Shown: piece by piece, positions 27,422-41,132 of the stretch | Layout: each line of letters begins with the position of its first letter | Position numbering within the stretch: position 1 is the stretch's first letter | From: Ehrlichia ruminantium | GTDB taxonomy: Bacteria; Pseudomonadota; Alphaproteobacteria; Rickettsiales; Anaplasmataceae | Direction: 5' to 3' | DNA: 64,000 nt | Assembly: GCF_009728835.1 (NCBI RefSeq) | Contig: NZ_CP033455.1 | Coordinates: forward strand, 1,190,548 to 1,254,547 | Program-made: the position numbers and the translations under genes | Notes under the pieces: model-generated | The model's input: only the letters and a program-made list of their open reading frames with translations | The model's database searches: none | Told to the model about the DNA's origin: nothing

Positions 27422-27572
27422 TTTGGTTACTAATCTTTTTATAGTACTCTGTTATTATCAATTAGTCAAAATGAATTTATATAACATAAACAATATCATT
27501 GACAGCTGCATATATAAATGCTAAAGGTAATAGTTTTCAAATGTGTTTATAGAATTTTAAAAGGTTCAAGTA

Positions 27573-27800
27573 ATGAGGAAAGGAATACATCCAGAAACTT
27601 ACGATATTCTCACTGTATTTACTAATGGAGAAGAAAGAGTCATGAAATCTACTCTTGGAAAGAAAGATGAGATGATAAAAATTCATTTAGAAAGTGATTG
27701 TTTTAATCATCCAGCATGGAATCCAAGCTTAAGAGCAACCAGTAAAAAAAATAGCAAAGCCGCAAAGTTCCTAAGTAAGTTCGGTGACCTAGATTTATAA
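27573..27800 (+). CDS. rpmE: Ribosomal protein bL31
   Basis: This protein of the large ribosomal subunit has 75 residues. The opening MRKGIHPETYDI and the stretch HLESDCFNHPAWNPSLRAT fit bL31. Only one Cys is present, so it is the zinc-independent (C-minus) form. The next gene, nadK, starts 19 bp after its stop, so the two are probably co-transcribed. Confidence 0.95.
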   Translation: MRKGIHPETYDILTVFTNGEERVMKSTLGKKDEMIKIHLESDCFNHPAWNPSLRATSKKNSKAAKFLSKFGDLDL

Positions 27801-27819
27801 GTCCATTTATTATAGAAGT

Positions 27820-28611
27820 ATGAGCAAATATCAAAACATTGGATACATTTTCACTGATGCTTTTGATACAAGTGTAGCTCTTATGATGGAGAAGCACTAT
27901 AACTTAATAAATGTTAAAGAAAATAACAGCATTCCTATTGATTTGCTTGTGGTAATAGGAGGAGATGGCTTATTACTTCACAGTTTGCACAGCTATGTGA
28001 TCAGCAAACGTAGTAATATTCCGGTATATGGGATAAATTACGGCACTGTTGGTTTTTTATTGAACCATTATTCAGAACATAATCTCATAGATCGGATCAA
28101 CAAAGCAATACCAACACAGTTAGCAACATTAAATATGGTAGCAACTGATATACATCAATATCAACATGAAAGTACAGCCATAAATGAAGTATCTCTATTC
28201 CGCAGCACACATCAGGCCACAAATTTACAAATAAAAATTAATGATAAGTTAGTCATGGAAAAACTAGTATCCGATGGTATTCTAGTTTCTACACCAGCCG
28301 GCAGTACAGCTTATAACTTTTCTGCAGGTGGCTCAATATTACCTTTAAATTCCAATGTTATTTCTTTAACTGCAATTAACTCATTTCGACCTAGGCGTTG
28401 GCGCGGAGCTATACTTACAGATTCCATTACAATTGAAATAGATGTAATTAATCCAACAGTACGATCTGTATCAGCAGTCGCAGATTATACGAACTTTCAT
28501 AATATTCAAAATATCAAAATAAAAAAAGATAGTAATGTAACTATTACACTATTATTTGATGAAGGACATAACCTAGAGGAAAGAATTATTAATGAGCAGT
28601 TTTCCTACTAG
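27820..28611 (+). CDS. nadK: NAD kinase
   Basis: The enzyme phosphorylates NAD to NADP. The protein has 263 residues. The conserved GGDG is at 47-50 (LLVVIGGDGLLLHSL), followed by INEVSL and the glycine-rich TPAGSTAYNFSAGGSI that completes the NAD site. All expected motifs are present and the length is normal for alphaproteobacteria. It sits 19 bp downstream of rpmE. Confidence 0.95.
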   Translation: MSKYQNIGYIFTDAFDTSVALMMEKHYNLINVKENNSIPIDLLVVIGGDGLLLHSLHSYVISKRSNIPVYGINYGTVGFLLNHYSEHNLIDRINKAIPTQLATLNMVATDIHQYQHESTAINEVSLFRSTHQATNLQIKINDKLVMEKLVSDGILVSTPAGSTAYNFSAGGSILPLNSNVISLTAINSFRPRRWRGAILTDSITIEIDVINPTVRSVSAVADYTNFHNIQNIKIKKDSNVTITLLFDEGHNLEERIINEQFSY

Positions 28612-28800
28612 TAAATAATATAGTCCTTACAATATAAAAATAAACAATAATATTTTCAATACTAGACAGTTACCTAATAAAGATATAAATTAAAAAGAAT
28701 TACTAATAAATTAATCAATTTAGAAATATTATATCCAGTAATGTTATTGCATGAGCAATAAAAAATTAATATACTCTATAAAACCTTTTATAGGAAAAAA

Positions 28801-30258
28801 GTGGAACTTTCTTACGCTTTTGATGACATACTAATTGTACCCGCAGCATCAGATGTATTACCCATAGATACAAACGTCACAACATACATTACAGATGAAA
28901 TAGAGCTTAAAATTCCCATTATTTCCGCAGCAATGGATACAGTAACAGAAGCAAATTTAGCAATAGCATTAGCACAACATGGTGGTATTGGATGTATACA
29001 CAAAAATTTTCCTACAGATCAGCAATTACTTGAAGTAAGAAAAGTAAAGAAACACGAAAGTTGGATAGTATATAACCCAATTGCAGTATCTCCTGATGAT
29101 AGTCTAGCAGTAGCGTTATCAATAATGAAGAAATATAATTATTCTGGAATACCAGTAGTCACAAAAACAGATAATGGTAAACGCCTGGTAGGAATCTTAA
29201 CAAACCGTGATGTAAGATTTGTTGAAAATAAAGACTGCAAGGTGTCAGATATAATGACTAAAGACCATCTTATAACAGTGCCAGAAGGTATAGAACGATA
29301 TGAAGCAATAAAGCTATTACAGAAATACAGAAAAGAAAGACTAATTGTCGTAGACCATAATTATTGCTGTGTTGGCCTAATTACAGTTAAGGACATAGAA
29401 AAATTTAACAAGTTTCCAAACTCATGCAAGGACAATGGCGCAAGACTAAGAGTAGCAGCAGCAGTAGGCACAGGAGAGAAGGATGGAATTGAAAGAGCTG
29501 AAGCACTACTTGCTGAAGATGCAGATATAATAATAGTCGACACAGCACATGGACATTCCGAGCGAGTTTTAACAACCGTAAAAGAAATAAAAACACTCTT
29601 TCCACATGCCCAAGTGGTAGGAGGTAATGTAGCCACAGGAGAAGGAGCATTAGCATTAATTGAAGCAGGAGTCGATGCAATAAAAGTAGGTATAGGACCA
29701 GGATCAATTTGTACAACACGTATTGTCACTGGTGTTGGTGTACCACAATTTTCTGCAATAAGAAACGTAGTCAATGCTTGTAAAAATAAAAAAATCAGAA
29801 TTATAGCAGACGGCGGTATTAAATACTCTGGCGATATAGCAAAATCTATAGCAGCAGGAGCAGATGTTGTAATGATAGGTTCAATTTTTGCTGGAACAGA
29901 TGAAAGTCCAGGAGAAATTATAATATATAACGGACGTGCATATAAGTCCTATAGAGGAATGGGATCACTTGGAGCAATGAAACGTGGCTCAGCAAGTCGA
30001 TATTTTCAAGATAACAACCACAAATTTATTCCAGAAGGAATAGAAGGAAGAGTACCTTTAAAAGGTCCAATTTCTGGAGTAATACATCAATTAATCGGTG
30101 GGCTAAGATCTGCAATGGGATATACAGGTAATCGCAATATTTGCGAAATGAAGAAAAACTGCAAATTTACCAGTATAACATCAGCTGGATTACGTGAAAG
30201 TCATGTTCATGATGTAATTATTACTCAAGAAGTATCAAACTATGATCCCATTGCATAG
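28801..30258 (+). CDS. guaB: Inosine-5'-monophosphate dehydrogenase
   Basis: The enzyme oxidises IMP to XMP with NAD, the committed step towards GMP. The protein has 485 residues. The N-terminal barrel part (SYAFDDILIVPAASDV, ISAAMDTVTE) is followed by two CBS domains (about 95-205), then the barrel resumes with the catalytic loop GPGSICTTRIVTGVG containing the nucleophile Cys, and the flap region with GMGSLGAM. It starts at GTG 28801 with AGGA upstream. The gene is monocistronic by spacing. Confidence 0.97.
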   Translation: MELSYAFDDILIVPAASDVLPIDTNVTTYITDEIELKIPIISAAMDTVTEANLAIALAQHGGIGCIHKNFPTDQQLLEVRKVKKHESWIVYNPIAVSPDDSLAVALSIMKKYNYSGIPVVTKTDNGKRLVGILTNRDVRFVENKDCKVSDIMTKDHLITVPEGIERYEAIKLLQKYRKERLIVVDHNYCCVGLITVKDIEKFNKFPNSCKDNGARLRVAAAVGTGEKDGIERAEALLAEDADIIIVDTAHGHSERVLTTVKEIKTLFPHAQVVGGNVATGEGALALIEAGVDAIKVGIGPGSICTTRIVTGVGVPQFSAIRNVVNACKNKKIRIIADGGIKYSGDIAKSIAAGADVVMIGSIFAGTDESPGEIIIYNGRAYKSYRGMGSLGAMKRGSASRYFQDNNHKFIPEGIEGRVPLKGPISGVIHQLIGGLRSAMGYTGNRNICEMKKNCKFTSITSAGLRESHVHDVIITQEVSNYDPIA

Positions 30259-32020
30259 GAATGTATAATTTTTAACAACAAATACTATACAAGATTAATA
30301 AGTATGCCATTTCAGGATTTTAACAATATACTTGATAAGCAAATTAGACTTAATCTACTACCTACAATTTTCATATCAAATTAAACAAAGTACCAGGCAC
30401 GAGCTTTCATTTTATATAATTCAACAAGATAATACTTACTTATCATAAATATTGATTACCAATCTAAATTGCAAACCATAAGTAACATACCATAAACTCT
30501 CTATCATCTTAATCTTATATATAACAAACCACATAAGAATGCAAAAACACAACTTTTAACTAATATGATATAACTAGCAATTAAAAAAGAATTATTCTTG
30601 TGATAAACAAGCCAATAATAATAAAGAACTCATAGTTATCCTACATAAAGACCAGTTACTAATATAACTTTCCTATTCAAAAAAATATAAACATGATTTT
30701 CAAGTATTCAATCACATATGCAAAAATCTACTATAATAAGAAAATTACATAAAATTTCAACACTACCTTAATAGTACATGACTAAGCAGTAGCTTAAATT
30801 ATGTACTTATTATCAATAATATACGACCATTAATACATACTATAACACATTGAATCATGCTTTTTTATTACTTACTAGATACTTTATCACCAATAAAATA
30901 GTACAACAATCTAACAATTATAATTATGTCTCAGAATAATTCCCTTACAAATAGGTTACTTATACCCAAAATTTTTATTCACTATATATATAAACTTCAC
31001 TTTTATAAACAACTATTTTTGAGCATCTTATAAGTATTCAAGATATAATAACTATTAATTTTAAATACTTTTATACAGTTATATAATTAACTAACAAGCA
31101 GCTTTGAGTTAAAATTCAGGTAAACTTATTACAAGATAAACCTTTATATCTAGCAAATCAAGTATACTACCGTTTCTTACAATCTATAATATTTATAACT
31201 TACAACAGTAGATAAATTAATAGATAAAAAAACGTTCAACAATTTACTTAGAATACTTATAATACTGCACACAAAAAAATTCAGTGCTAATTAAATAAAA
31301 AACCAATAGAACTACACAAAAGTAAACGGTAGCTTCATTATTTAAAGTACTACAATACCCACAAAAAACCTTATACTTCGTATCAGGAAAATCAACTCAT
31401 CTAAATATAAGTAACTATCATAAATATTAAAAAAATTACCATAGTATAAGAAATTGATATAATTTACTTTAAAACCTGTATCATAAAAAAATAAACTTTT
31501 ATCCTATACATCCTTTAAATGATCATTTAAAATGTTAAAAATTCACCAATAGCATAAACCTATAAGCATATAATTTGTCACCATATTTTAGCTAAATTTG
31601 AATATAGTATTTAGATAAAAATTCAATAGCTTCTGTAACATAAAATACATAACATTAAACCATTTGTTAGACTCACATATTATTAAAAAACCATGCATAA
31701 TTTTTTAATAAGTATTATTATTTACAATGAACTAACCATAAATTACGTAAAATAGTCATAGTCACTACATACAAACCCACAACAACCAACAATAATACTA
31801 AACCCCTGCTTAATTAAATTATTATTTTTAAAATAAAAGGTTACTTAGTAATTAAAAACACTACATAAGTGATATACTACAAAAAAACAGAGTATTATTA
31901 ATTATTATCATAAAACCTGAAAATCATAAGCTAAAGCAAAGCCAAGAAATACCATAAAGGAAAAGAAATAAGAAAGTCTATAATACAAGAAGAATCATAC
32001 AAAACTTATAGCTTAATAAG
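30259..32020. other. 1.76-kb non-coding region
   Basis: No gene, RNA or clear repeat is visible. Stop codons are dense in all frames. It separates guaB from the convergent 5S/23S rRNA unit. Confidence 0.5.
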
Positions 32021-32135
32021 GGTGGCAGCGACCTACTCTCCCATGCCTTAAGACAAAGTACCATAAGCGCTAGAAGGCTTAACTTCCAGGTTCGAAATGT
32101 AGCTGGGTGTACCACTTCTGCTATTACCACCAACC
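32021..32135 (-). rRNA. rrf: 5S ribosomal RNA
   Basis: On the minus strand the transcript reads from TTGGTGGTAATAGCAGAAGT through the conserved CCGAAC-equivalent (here TTCGAACCTGG) to the 3' end GAGAGTAGGTCGCTGCCA. The ends pair (TGGTGGT with the CTGCCACC end). It lies about 70 bp downstream of the 23S gene in the same orientation. Confidence 0.92.
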
Positions 32136-32205
32136 CAATTAAACTATAAGACAAAATAAGCAAAAAGACAAGCTGCAGTTTTAATACTACATATAATTAC
32201 AAATT

Positions 32206-35000
<2,795 letters not shown>

Positions 35001-35085
35001 TATATGCAGTACTAAAACTGCATTATTAATTTATACTTTTAGCTAAATTGAATTAGATTGATGATTAATTATCACCAACCTTACC

Positions 35086-35115
35086 ATTTTATTAACCTTT
35101 TTGCTTACTTGTCAA
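35086..35115 (-). promoter_or_regulatory. Candidate promoter proximal to 23S rRNA
   Basis: On the minus strand TTGACA (35110-35115) and TAAAAT (35086-35091) are separated by 18 bp, less than 100 bp upstream of the 23S 5' end. A perfect -35 box here is notable in this A+T-rich background. Confidence 0.5.
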
Positions 35116-35163
35116 CCAACAGAGTTACGTAAAACAAACATTATGTAACTCATGAGATACAAG

Positions 35164-35192
35164 TTTTAACCATATATGTACCCTATGTCAAC
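35164..35192 (-). promoter_or_regulatory. Candidate distal promoter of the 23S-5S unit
   Basis: On the minus strand TTGACA (35187-35192) and TAAAAC (35164-35169) are separated by 17 bp. Together with the proximal site it suggests tandem promoters driving the split rRNA unit independently of the 16S gene. Confidence 0.5.
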
Positions 35193-35277
35193 ATTTATTT
35201 TTATTTTTTTTAATATCTATTTGTTAAAACCAATTACCATTATATATAAGTAATATAATTTACAGACCTGATATAAC

Positions 35278-36129
35278 ATGAACATGCTATTTCATACATT
35301 AGATATAAATCAGTTTCAAGAAAAATTCACTATGAATTATTCTTATTTTAATAGTAGCAGTACAAAATACTTAATATGCGTTCATGGAATAACAAGAAAC
35401 TGTAGGGACTTTGACTACTTAGCAACTGCCTTATCTACCTACTATAAAGTAATATGTCCAGATATAGTAGGAAGAGGAAAGAGCTCATGGCTAAACAACT
35501 ACAAACTATATAACTATTCTACCTACTGTAAAAGTATAGTATATTTACTAAAACATTTAAAAATTGATCAAGTTGATTTTATAGGAACCTCTATGGGAGG
35601 TATAATAGGAATGTATTTATCAGCATATTTCCCAAATTTAATCGATAAACTGGTCATTAATGATATTGGACCATTCATAAATATAAATTCTTTAAAAAAA
35701 ATCGATCAAAATATTAATATTAATCCAACATTTAATACTATAAACGACGCAGAATTATATATAAAAAAATTATTATATAATTTTGGAATAACTCAAGAAC
35801 AACATTGGCAGCATCTAGTTAAACACAGTATAATACAAAATTCTGATAATACATATATACTAGCAGCAGATCCAAAAATAGGTACTGCATTTAGTGAAGA
35901 AATCAGCAGTATGGAAAATATGGATATATGGGATGTATGGGAAAAGATACACAGCAAAATATTAGTAATACGCGGAACAATATCAAATATATTAACAAGG
36001 CCTATACTCAATCAAATGATTGCATCAAAACAAAACATCAATGTCATAGAATATCCAAATATAGGCCATGCACCAGCACTCATGGAAAATTATCAAATAC
36101 ATGATATACAAAACTGGTTATTAACATAA
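35278..36129 (+). CDS. Alpha/beta hydrolase
   Basis: This protein has 283 residues with an alpha/beta-hydrolase fold. The oxyanion region is VHGITRN (about 39-45), the nucleophile elbow is GTSMGG with Ser as the expected nucleophile, and the catalytic His is likely in NIGHAPAL near the C-terminus. No signal peptide is visible, so it is cytoplasmic. The substrate is unknown: esterase, lipase-like and C-C hydrolase activities are all possible. It is divergent from the rRNA unit. Confidence 0.85.
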   Translation: MNMLFHTLDINQFQEKFTMNYSYFNSSSTKYLICVHGITRNCRDFDYLATALSTYYKVICPDIVGRGKSSWLNNYKLYNYSTYCKSIVYLLKHLKIDQVDFIGTSMGGIIGMYLSAYFPNLIDKLVINDIGPFININSLKKIDQNININPTFNTINDAELYIKKLLYNFGITQEQHWQHLVKHSIIQNSDNTYILAADPKIGTAFSEEISSMENMDIWDVWEKIHSKILVIRGTISNILTRPILNQMIASKQNINVIEYPNIGHAPALMENYQIHDIQNWLLT

Positions 36130-36342
36130 TTGCTACTATTAAAAGATATTATAAATATTAATCTAATGCCGTTTTATAGCTAAGTAAGTTAGTATATTAT
36201 TATTAGTTACATTAGACTGAAAATTTAATTATTGCGATATACTAATAAATAAGTTAGCAATATCTCAATATTGGATTATAAAATTATTTTAAAATAGTGG
36301 GTAGTATACCACAAAAACTAAGCATATCAATTTAGGTAATAC

Positions 36343-37326
36343 ATGACAACAAGACATTTATACAAATTGACAAATGAACAACTAATAAATTGTTATTATG
36401 ATATGTTGTTAATACGTAGGTTCGAAGAAAAATCTGGACAATTATATGGAATGGGCCTTATAGGAGGATTTTGTCACTTATATATAGGTCAAGAAGCAGT
36501 AGCAGTAGGTATACAACGTTCAACTATAGAAGGAGATTCTATCATTACTAGCTATAGAGATCACGGTTTCATGCTTTCTGCTGGAACCGATCCAAAATAT
36601 GTAATGGCAGAACTTATGGGTAAAAGTACTGGATGCTCAGGAGGAAAAGGTGGTTCCATGCATATGTTCAACATAGAAAAAAAGTTTTTTGGTGGACATG
36701 GCATTGTAGGAGCACAAGTACCTATAGGGACAGGTATTGCATTAGCTAATAAATATAAAAAAAATAATAATGTAGTTTTCACATGTTTTGGAGATGGAGC
36801 AGCTAACCAAGGACAAGTATATGAAGCATTCAACATGGCTGCACTATGGAAATTACCAGTAGTATATGTAATTGAAAATAATGAATATGCTATGGGTACA
36901 CCGGTATCTAGATCATCTTATATTACAGACCTATACAAGAAAGGAGAAAGCTTTGGCATACCAGGATATCAAATAGATGGAATGGACTTATTCGCTGTAA
37001 TCAAAGCCGCAACTGATGCAGCAACCCACTGTAGAAAACAAAATGGTCCTATACTACTAGAAATGAAGACCTATCGTTACAGAGGACATTCTATGTCAGA
37101 TCCAGCAAAATATAGATCAAAAGAAGAAGTAGAAAAAGTCAAAGAAGAGAAAGATCCTCTAACAAACCTAAAAAATTATATGATCTCTAATAATATTATA
37201 TCTGAAGATGACTGTAATAAATATGATAAAGAAATTCGGAATATAGTAAAAGAGTCAGTAGAATTCTCTCAGAACAGCAGTGAACCAGAAATAAATTCGT
37301 TATACACTGATATATATAAAGTATAG
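36343..37326 (+). CDS. pdhA: Pyruvate dehydrogenase E1 component, alpha subunit
   Basis: This subunit, together with E1 beta, decarboxylates pyruvate using thiamine diphosphate and passes acetyl groups to E2. The protein has 327 residues. The TPP-binding motif runs from GDGAANQGQ to IENNEYAMGT. The substrate and cofactor loop YRGHSMSDPAKYRSKEE, which carries the Ser residues phosphorylated in mitochondrial homologues, is also present. The heterotetrameric alphaproteobacterial/mitochondrial type is indicated. E1 beta is not next to it. The window's thiG and thiS would supply the cofactor's thiazole. Confidence 0.95.
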   Translation: MTTRHLYKLTNEQLINCYYDMLLIRRFEEKSGQLYGMGLIGGFCHLYIGQEAVAVGIQRSTIEGDSIITSYRDHGFMLSAGTDPKYVMAELMGKSTGCSGGKGGSMHMFNIEKKFFGGHGIVGAQVPIGTGIALANKYKKNNNVVFTCFGDGAANQGQVYEAFNMAALWKLPVVYVIENNEYAMGTPVSRSSYITDLYKKGESFGIPGYQIDGMDLFAVIKAATDAATHCRKQNGPILLEMKTYRYRGHSMSDPAKYRSKEEVEKVKEEKDPLTNLKNYMISNNIISEDDCNKYDKEIRNIVKESVEFSQNSSEPEINSLYTDIYKV

Positions 37327-38222
37327 TTTGAAACATACAAGGTATACTTTAATTATCAAACCATAATCATATAATAAAAATTAAAAATAACTAATAAGAG
37401 CCAATAACATGTACACACACTATTTACAAACAAAACTACTTATACATAATCCTTGAACTTTGATAAGGACAGACAATACTAATAATTGCACCTTACTTGT
37501 GTAGCCAACATAGTTAAGAAGTAATATTTTTTATGAATATGCTCTCCTTAATAATATAAAGTATCTGTATATATTATTACATTCATAAAGTATACCATTC
37601 TGAACACTAATAAGAACAAATAGTATCATCTATTATCCCTTCTATTTCTATGATTAATTACAGCTTCAATCTAAGAAATAACATTTTCATAGACATATTC
37701 TCTTCAAGAATATAAGCCATTCATATACATTATTACATTAACAAAGACATACCATTCTTGAATATTGATCAAAACAGATCATATCATCTATTACTCCTCT
37801 TACTTCCATGATTAATTACAGCTTCAATCTAAGAAATAACATTTTTATAGACATATTCTCTTCAAGAATATAAGCCATTCATATACATTATTACATTAAC
37901 AAAGACATATAATTCTTGGATATTGATCAAAACAGATGATATCATCCATTACTCCTCTTACTTCTATGATTAATTACAGCTTCAATCTAAGAAATAACAT
38001 TTTTATAGACACACTCTTTTCAGCAACATAAAATTACCTTATGCATTACGCAAATAAAAACTTACAACACTTAAATACGGTAAGAATAAAAAAACATTGT
38101 ATTTATTCCACTATTCAACACTAAGAACCAATAAAAACATTTATACTAAATCTGTATGGAGTTGTTGCAAGTTATAATATTAGTGTTAGAATAAAAAGTT
38201 ATGTATCTTATGAAAGCACACA
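37327..38222. other. Non-coding region with a 158-bp tandem repeat
   Basis: No gene. Much of it is the tandem repeat at 37532-38030. The last 190 bp upstream of virB9-2 are unrepeated and probably hold its promoter. Confidence 0.55.
37532..38030. repeat. Tandem repeat, 158 bp, about three copies plus a partial one
   Basis: The landmark TAGACATATTCTCTTCAAGA occurs at 37690 and 37848, with diverged versions at 37532 and 38006, each 158 bp apart. The middle copies are almost identical, and the outer ones are degenerate. Confidence 0.85.
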
Positions 38223-38999
38223 ATGAAAAATTTAGCAGTAATTTTTATTTTGGTTCTACTCAGCAGTAACATTTGTTTTGCAAAACAGGAAGTACGTACC
38301 ATAGCTGAAGATGACCACATTAAAGTTATAACTTACAATCCTCATGCAATTCACCAATACGTAGGATTCTATGGGTACCAATCCAGCATATTATTCGAAG
38401 AAGGAGAAAACATAGATACAATATCCATGGGTGACTCAACTGGATGGCAGTTAATTCCAAAAGGTAATCGACTGTTTATTAAACCTGTTGCAGACAAAGC
38501 AAACACCAATGCAACAATCATCACAAATAAACGAGTATATTATTTTGAATTTCTTGCAGATGAAGCTACAGGACTTGATGATCCTAGATTAGCTTATGAA
38601 GTAAGGTTTTTATATTCTGCTACTGAAAATTTCACACCAGATAGTTCAGGTATGGTATTTCCAACCAATCAAACTGGTATACCAGATTTAACTGATATTG
38701 AAACTGCAAAAAAAGGTTTAAATTTTGATTATCTAGTTTCACATAATAGAGGCAGTCAAAGGATAGTTCCTCTGAAAATTTTTGATGACAATCAATTTAC
38801 TTATATGCAATTTGCACATATTAATGCAGACCTACCTTCTATATTTACTGTAGATTCAGAAGGATATGAGTCGCTAATTAATTTTCGGGTATCTGGTGAC
38901 TATGTAATCATTGAGCGGGTGAGTGACGCATTTACTTTACGTTACGGCTCAGATACAGTATGCGTATTTAATAACAAGCATAAGAAAAGGAGACGTTAG
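38223..38999 (+). CDS. virB9-2: VirB9-like type IV secretion protein (second copy type)
   Basis: VirB9 forms part of the outer-membrane core of the type IV secretion channel with VirB7 and VirB10. The protein has 258 residues. A signal peptide (about 1-20) is followed by EVRTIAEDDHIKVITYNPHAIHQY and the TrbG/VirB9 fold (GWQLIPKGNRLFIKP, NKRVYYFEF); the C-terminal domain has FDDNQFTYMQFAH and a basic end. It lies apart from other vir genes except the virB2 array 4.8 kb downstream. Rickettsiales typically have an isolated second virB9, which this fits. Confidence 0.9.
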   Translation: MKNLAVIFILVLLSSNICFAKQEVRTIAEDDHIKVITYNPHAIHQYVGFYGYQSSILFEEGENIDTISMGDSTGWQLIPKGNRLFIKPVADKANTNATIITNKRVYYFEFLADEATGLDDPRLAYEVRFLYSATENFTPDSSGMVFPTNQTGIPDLTDIETAKKGLNFDYLVSHNRGSQRIVPLKIFDDNQFTYMQFAHINADLPSIFTVDSEGYESLINFRVSGDYVIIERVSDAFTLRYGSDTVCVFNNKHKKRRR

Positions 39000-39095
39000 A
39001 GAAAAGTAGCTATTTTTTATTATTGTCCTTGCTATAATTTATAACTACTTTACAATATATGGCAAGTTTATACTTAATTATATGGTATCAATATA

Positions 39096-39419
39096 ATGAT
39101 TGAGCAGATTGAAGATAGTAACTTTCAGGATAAAGTAGTGTCTTGTCAGGAAGATATTTTGATTTTGGTAGATTTCTGGGCCCCATGGTGCGGACCTTGT
39201 AAAAGTTTAGAACCTCAACTAGAAAAGTTAGCTCATCAGTATGTTGATAAAATCAAAATTTATAAGTTAAGCATTGACAATAACCAGGATGTTGCTATTC
39301 AATATGGTGTTAGTGCAGTCCCTACAATACTTATGTTTAAAAATGGAAAAAAATTAGCACAAGTTATTGGAGCTGATATTTCTAGAATCATTCTTGAAAT
39401 AAACAATCATATAAGCTAA
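39096..39419 (+). CDS. trxA: Thioredoxin
   Basis: This 107-residue protein is a cytoplasmic dithiol reductant. The active site WCGPC is at residues 31-35 and the cis-proline appears in SAVPTILMF. Length and motif are standard. No signal peptide. It follows virB9-2 on the same strand after 96 bp, which may be incidental. Confidence 0.95.
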   Translation: MIEQIEDSNFQDKVVSCQEDILILVDFWAPWCGPCKSLEPQLEKLAHQYVDKIKIYKLSIDNNQDVAIQYGVSAVPTILMFKNGKKLAQVIGADISRIILEINNHIS

Positions 39420-39896
39420 TCAAATATTTTATATCTCTGTCGAAACAAGTAAACATTGTAACACTAATGTTATTTTTGTTTTTTGGTATACAATATGTAA
39501 TAGTTTAGCACACATTTTACTTAAAAAATGCGGTAGAATATTATTCTCAAACTTTGCAATACAGAAACATTTTAAAAACAACAAAATATTAATATACTAA
39601 TCATTACAAAACTACCATGAAAACGTCTCAACACTTACCAAAAAAAACAGTAGGAATATTTATTACTTCAAAATTACCATATTCCTAAGATTATATAGCA
39701 ACACAGAAATAGCTTTTTGATAAAAAATACAAAAGCAAGTAGGTTTTTTCATATTAGAGTACATCAAACACTAAAAATAATAAAAACATTAATAATCGAA
39801 AGTACATAACACACACAACAACAAACTTATCTATAACATTAGAGAATATCTGTAAAATACATAACCAATATTACTTAAGGTGAGAATGATAATACT
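39420..39896. other. Non-coding gap between convergent genes
   Basis: I see no gene or convincing structure here. Confidence 0.5.
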
Positions 39897-41132
39897 TTAT
39901 ATAACCTCAGCAATTAAATAATTACGTTCTACTTTTTTTATTACCACCTCAACAACACTTTGTAACTGAACATTTTGATTAAAAAACTTCACCAAAGCAA
40001 AATTTTCTGCTCTACCAGTTCCTTCTTTTTCAACAACTATACTCTGTTTTGTATGTAATAGAGTATTATAAAAACTGTGTAACCTTTTTTCAGCAATTTC
40101 ACATAAACATTTTGTACGTTTTTTTTTAACTTCCGGTAAGACTTGTGGCATTCTAGCAGCTGGAGTACCTTCTCTTATTGAATATGGGAAAATATGCAGA
40201 TATGAAATATTTGCTTCTTCTATCAAGCTAACTGTATCATTAAACATATCGTCAGTTTCTGTAGGAAATCCAACAATAATATCTGCACCAAACACTACAT
40301 CTTTTCTAATACCACTTACTCTATTACAAAATTCGAGCACCTGATCCCTATTATGTCGACGTTTCATTCGTTTAAGGATTAAATTATTCCCAGACTGTAA
40401 ACTTAAATGCAAATGCGGCATAAATCTGGGTTCACTTCCAATAATATCGATGAGATCATCTTCTATTTCTGCAACATCTATAGATGATAATCTTAATCTA
40501 CGTAGCTTAGGTACAGCATCCAATACTCTTTTTATCATTACACCCAGTACACGCTGACCATAAATATCTACACCAAAATCACTAATATCAACACCTGTAA
40601 AAACAACTTCATTATACCCATTATTAACACAATCCTTTACCTGACTAATAATATCTTCAATATGCAACGAGCGATTATTCCCCCTTGCTTTAGTGATTAC
40701 ACAAAAAGTACACTCATGATTGCATCCATTTTGTATTTCAATCAACGCTCGAGATTTACCTGAAAACTGTGCTATTGGATCCCTTATAACTGCTTTTGAA
40801 CTATCTATATCTCCTACAATAACTTTATCATTGGTAATATAGCTCTCATATTTAAGCTTATCCTCATTTCCTAGTACTTTAATCACCCCTGGCATTTTCA
40901 TATAGACTTCTGGATTCAATTGAGCAGCACATCCTGCAACAATTATTTTTACATTAGTATTATCATTATAAAGCTTACGTATTTTTGCTTGTACCTGACG
41001 TTCTGCTTGACTAGTAACAGAACAAGTATGAACAACAACAACATCATTTAATTTTGCTTTTTTTAAATTATTTTTTATAACCTCACTTTCATAAAAATTT
41101 AATCTGCACCCAAAAGTAATTACTTCACTCAT
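39897..41132 (-). CDS. mtaB: tRNA A37 methylthiotransferase, MtaB type
   Basis: The family attaches a methylthio group to t6A37 of ANN-decoding tRNAs. The protein has 411 residues. Three Cys of the N-terminal domain are in TFGCRLN (C9), VHTCSVT and VAGCAAQ; the radical-SAM cluster motif is CNHECTFC. A TRAM-like end is present. The GCRLN and CSVT forms and the CxxxCxxC context point to MtaB rather than MiaB or RimO, though this cannot be proven by eye. No partner gene adjoins it. Confidence 0.9.
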   Translation of the reverse strand: MSEVITFGCRLNFYESEVIKNNLKKAKLNDVVVVHTCSVTSQAERQVQAKIRKLYNDNTNVKIIVAGCAAQLNPEVYMKMPGVIKVLGNEDKLKYESYITNDKVIVGDIDSSKAVIRDPIAQFSGKSRALIEIQNGCNHECTFCVITKARGNNRSLHIEDIISQVKDCVNNGYNEVVFTGVDISDFGVDIYGQRVLGVMIKRVLDAVPKLRRLRLSSIDVAEIEDDLIDIIGSEPRFMPHLHLSLQSGNNLILKRMKRRHNRDQVLEFCNRVSGIRKDVVFGADIIVGFPTETDDMFNDTVSLIEEANISYLHIFPYSIREGTPAARMPQVLPEVKKKRTKCLCEIAEKRLHSFYNTLLHTKQSIVVEKEGTGRAENFALVKFFNQNVQLQSVVEVVIKKVERNYLIAEVI

